A DNA stretch of 64,000 nucleotides. Origin: Artocarpus heterophyllus (Eukaryota > Streptophyta > Magnoliopsida > Rosales > Moraceae). Where the stretch lies: assembly GCA_025403435.1 (NCBI GenBank), contig CM046339.1:2620212-2684211 (forward strand), in the 5' to 3' direction. A program made the translations under genes and the position numbers. Of this stretch, positions 60,130 through 64,000 are shown piece by piece. The notes beneath the pieces were generated by a model. It saw only the letters and a program-made list of their open reading frames with translations, did not search any database and was not told the DNA's origin. Numbering within the stretch: position 1 is the stretch's first letter; the number at the start of each line of letters is the position of its first letter.

Positions 60130-61696
60130 AAGCTTCAACTAAAACCTAGATTCTAGCATTGAGAAAAGCATCGCGAGCAAGAGTGGATCTTGGCGTTCAC
60201 CCCTACAAGCGTGGGTCTCAGCGTTTGCCTCACAATAGACTAGTCGGCATGGATCTCGCGGCCTACCACCATTCTCAAACTACTCCTTGCCACCATTCTG
60301 TTCACCTTGGGCCCTCTCTCCTCAAGACCGACCCTTGCAAAGTTCGTCGACGATGAGGCAAGCGATGGCTGTGACAGCATGGGTGGGTGGTCACACGAAG
60401 GTGAGGGTGGGGTTTAGTGTGTGTTCTCATACTTAGAGGAGGGCACCACAAATCACGGCCAAGCCCAAACCAAATTTGACGAAGGCTCTCTGATGACGGT
60501 GAAGGTAGTTGAAGAAGATAAGTAAAGAGAGATTTGAGTGAGATAGGGTTTTTTTTTTTTTTTTATGAGAGATGAGAGCTGAAAAAGGGGAAAAAAAAAA
60601 GAATAAGATGGTATACAATCAAGTCTATATTTTAACTTTTGAAACCATTTCATATCATCAGTCAAATCAAAATCTAACAATTTAAACAAAATTCTCCATC
60701 CGTGGAGAATAATACATTACCACCCTCGACCACAGTTTTTATCAAAATATGTTTTCCTGGTGGCATCATATATGGACAATTTATTTAGCATTGATTGATA
60801 GATAAATATTCAATCCATTTGTTAAAATTTTTATTTTTATCAAACAGGAACCTAACAACAAAACAAAGAAAAAATTCCAACGGCCAAGTCTTTTTGTACT
60901 GTGAAACAGTAGTCCTTTGCTATATCTTGTCAGTTAGTTCAAATCTTTCATTTAAAAAGAATATCTTGTTTAATTCAAATGTCATGTTTTGTCTCACAGT
61001 GAAATTACCTTACACTTTACTTGTTTAATCTTCACAAGTTTGATTGATTGTTCCTCCAAAATTTTCGAATCACATTACGGTAAAAATCACGAAACATCAG
61101 ATGATGGTACCTAACAAAACTATAATTTGTTCAGTAGCGGTTTTATTTTGGTTTTTTATTTTAAAAAAAATTAAAAACGAAAACACTTGCGCACACAAAA
61201 AAAAAAGAAGAAAAAACCTCTCTCTCATATTGCTACTTGAATATGTGAATTTAAGTGCACACTATATTCAGGTCTAAAATGGTTCATGACGGCTAGTACT
61301 TTTGGGATAAAATTATAATCTCTTGACTAATCCTAATTAAGGTCTATTTCTTAAGCAACTTAAAGGGGGGAAGACATATCACATGTTCTTTTTATTTTTT
61401 TTATGGTTTTTTAGGAGACATGAAATATCGAATATTCACTTTGCATGGTGACTCTTTTGTAAGAATGTGGTGACTAGGGTAGGCTATATATAGAGTCGCA
61501 CGTTAATTACTTGTCATTATTCATGGCCATCACATCTTGCAAAAGTTAAAACTCAACGGAAAATTATGCAATTTTTTTTTAAAAATAGAAATTCCATGTG
61601 CAGTGAAACTGTAAAGAATAAGTTGATCATCATTTGGCTTTTATGATCGATACTCTTTTGTTAATATTTGCTTAAAGGCCAAAGTTATATAATCAC

Positions 61697-61700
<4 letters not shown>

Positions 61701-61769
<69 letters not shown>

Positions 61770-61770
61770 A
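61701..61770 (+). repeat. Compound (TC)n(TA)n(TG)n microsatellite
   Basis: Three dinucleotide runs in direct succession: TC to about 61737, TA to about 61752, TG to about 61770. Confidence 0.95.
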
Positions 61771-62118
61771 TAACTGCAGACGCATGCCCTGATAATTTCA
61801 AAAAAGAATGAGTGAACTAAGACGAATTATATTTTATCATCAGCAATGTCTTAACCACCATGGCATCAAATTAAGTGAATTAATAACCCATCTTATTCCT
61901 TAACATATGTAAACAAAAAGTGAAATCATAAGACAAGAAAAACCCGTGATTAGGTACTCTAATGTATACTCATTGTTGCAATATAACTTCCTTTGAAAAA
62001 GATTCTGTGGGTAAAAACCCTTCAACTTTGATGAGCTATTGATTATATATGATAATCATATGTAATTGACCAATCTCATTTGGACAACAAACTACTTAAT
62101 TTACATTCCTTTTCAATT

Positions 62119-62120
<2 letters not shown>

Positions 62121-62175
<55 letters not shown>

Positions 62176-62180
62176 GTATA
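62121..62180 (+). repeat. (TA)n(TATG)n microsatellite
   Basis: TA run of about 21 units followed by four TATG/TGTA units. Confidence 0.95.
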
Positions 62181-63670
62181 ACACGTATGTATATATTCGT
62201 TATCCTAAGTTTAATTTATTATGCTAAACTCACCCGCATGCAAGAAGTAATGGATTTTATTATAGGGATCATTAATTTCTTAATTAATTAAATGTTTATC
62301 CTTTTGTCATCCAGTAGGTGGAACTGTTTTCTCGGTCGCATTTAGATATAGTATTCTTGCCTTTCTTATCCTTTTTCATCAGCAAATAAAAGGAAAAGAC
62401 AATTATAATATTATTCAATTCTGGAATAACAATAATATTAGCGAATTACTGGTATGTTTTAACAAACATCAAATTATGTTAATAAAATAAACACCAATTT
62501 ATACACGACATATATATATATATATATATATATAAATCTAATTGAATTTGATTAAAATGGATCAAGATTGATCATAAGCCTCTTCCTTTTAAATCTATCT
62601 AATTATGTGCAAACTTTTATATGAAAATATACAACTTTTTTTTTTTCCTGGAAATGACATGTAGATTCCAAGCTTGGTGAATTAGCTAAAGTGGATGCGC
62701 CGCGTTTGCTCCATTATCAAATATTCTACGTTTTGATGTATTTTAACATTTGTTAGGACATATAAACGCATACGTTTACATTTGTTTATTAGTTTTTAAA
62801 TGGCAATACAACAAGTAAAGGTGGTAATCTAATGGCATTTAGTATAGTGCTAAGTAGTTAGGTAGGTAAGAGATTTAGGTTCGAGAGTCTCATGGTATTT
62901 AAATGCGTTTCAGACTATTTAATTCAAGCTACCAGTTCAATATTTATTAACTCTTTAACAAGGTTAAACACTAATGTGACAATTTAATGGTTTTTAAATA
63001 GAGATAGCTACGATTGATCGCTTTTTTTTTTTATATCTATATTCACAAAAAAAAAATTCAAAAAAAAAAAGCTGTTAAAATTAGCAATTTTTATTTGCTG
63101 ATTGGTTAGCCTTTCCTAGAATTGGACATGCCAATTCTGATGCATATCTACTTTTTTCCCCCTGTTTTCTTTTTCTCTTAAATGTCCTGTTGAAAATAAC
63201 AGTTATTTCTCCTTTTATTACTCAGATGTCTGGATTATTAAAAAAAAAAGATTTGTTTTTTCCTATAACACAAATACAAAATTTTAAAATGGCACTTAAA
63301 ATCAATGCTGTAATTAAAATCCTTTAAATTCTTTTTTTCCGTAATGGTTTTAAAAAATAACCCTATATAGTTGTTACGGGTACAACACTTTGTTTCCATA
63401 GTCTTCAAAACCTTGAAAACTGAAAGACAGTTATACCTGATTGGTTTTTCTTTAGTATTGTTCTTGACCTTGAGGATGCTGATTGTGTTTCCTTATTTTT
63501 TTCCCTCTAATAATAAGTATTTCTTTTGTCCAAAAAAAAAAAAGGAACAAAAGCTAGCTAAAAGCCTACCTTACTTTAAAAGGTTAATTTGTTGCTTAGA
63601 ATCGTCATCTTCATCCTCATCATCCTCGTCATAGATAATAATATTATTGTTGTTGTTTGATGTCAACAAC

Positions 63671-64000
63671 GGAGCCAGGATTTTGAGTCAAGGAGGCCGA
63701 ATTTTTTTTTTATCAAGATTATTCTAATATATATCAAATAAGTGCATATGTTGATATGTCATTTTTCAGTCCTTTATTATTTTTGAACTATGGTTTATAA
63801 TTAGATTAGGGGTGCTATATTACATAATAATAACAATAATAATAAAACATTGCAAGTATTCATATTAAAAGCATGCATTAAAATAATACACAGAGAGTTT
63901 ACAGACATGATATAGATATATTTCGAGAGTACAAAGTACTCCATATAATCAATTATCCTAACCTTGTATGCATAGAGATTACAGAAGCATCGATAAAGAA
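63671..64000 (-). mobile_element. Fourth copy of the cargo unit, cut by the window edge
   Basis: The 3' part of the unit on the minus strand. Its LOG-like gene, if present, lies beyond 64000. The sequence matches the reverse complement of 4715-5067 of copy 3, including the common end (GGAGCCAGGATTTTGAG) and the TCGAAATATATC-type block. No LTR border is visible at its left end. Confidence 0.65.

Larger units (their letters stand above)
59124..63670. other. Intergenic, microsatellite-rich
   Basis: Four microsatellites and AT-rich DNA. 60160-60470 is GC-richer (a 65-codon frame without known domain). The 87-codon frame at 63371-63634 ends in a serine run caused by a TCA/TCC/TCG repeat and is not supported. 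Confidence 0.45.

Noticed and set aside
1..64000. tRNA, rRNA or organelle-derived inserts
   Set aside because: No cloverleaf, rRNA-like or organelle coding stretch was recognised by eye; a tRNAscan or organelle search could still find short ones.

Overview
The window reads as AT-rich, repeat-dense intergenic chromatin of a eudicot plant nuclear genome. The evidence is one plant-type multi-exon gene, long poly-A/T and TA microsatellite tracts, plant LTR retrotransposon hallmarks (initiator-tRNA-Met primer binding site, GAGGACGAAATTTC-type 3' motif, TGTAAC...GTTACA LTR ends) and many small hAT-like elements. The species cannot be fixed from the sequence.

There is one convincing host gene: a lipid phosphate phosphatase of the PAP2 family on the minus strand, with eight coding exons between 8729 and 11589. 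Its exon phases agree throughout and predict a 337-residue membrane enzyme.

Most other recognisable content is mobile DNA. The core is two adjacent LTR retrotransposons of one family, both on the minus strand. Element 1 spans 15255-24369 with a perfect 5-bp target duplication GTCTC. Element 2 spans 24781-33672 with an imperfect duplication. Neither shows gag or pol. Their ~4.3-4.4 kb interiors instead hold two sense-strand cargo genes in a fixed order: a 173-residue basic protein with a compact four-cysteine motif, then an intronless protein of the LOG family (cytokinin riboside 5'-monophosphate phosphoribohydrolase). Both reading frames are open in the young element 1 and broken in element 2. 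A third, heavily decayed copy of the gene pair lies at about 2260-5070 (+) without visible LTRs, and a fourth enters at the right edge (63671-64000, -). A solo LTR of the same family lies at 51663-54013 with a perfect GCTCT duplication. This family is the strongest candidate here for something undescribed: a non-autonomous Ty3-type element carrying a hormone-activation-like enzyme next to a protein resembling the cysteine-rich RNA-binding proteins of plant RNA viruses.

Other regions: a hAT-like element with duplicated flanks (13823-14421); an internally deleted Ty3-type element with eight 129-bp tandem repeats (35102-37640); a 4.1-kb solo-LTR-like block (37781-41911); a copia-like LTR remnant (47066-48987); another LTR remnant (55820-56466); several MITE-like elements; and microsatellites. 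The remaining sequence shows no gene I can support. Alignments were made by eye, so identities are approximate.
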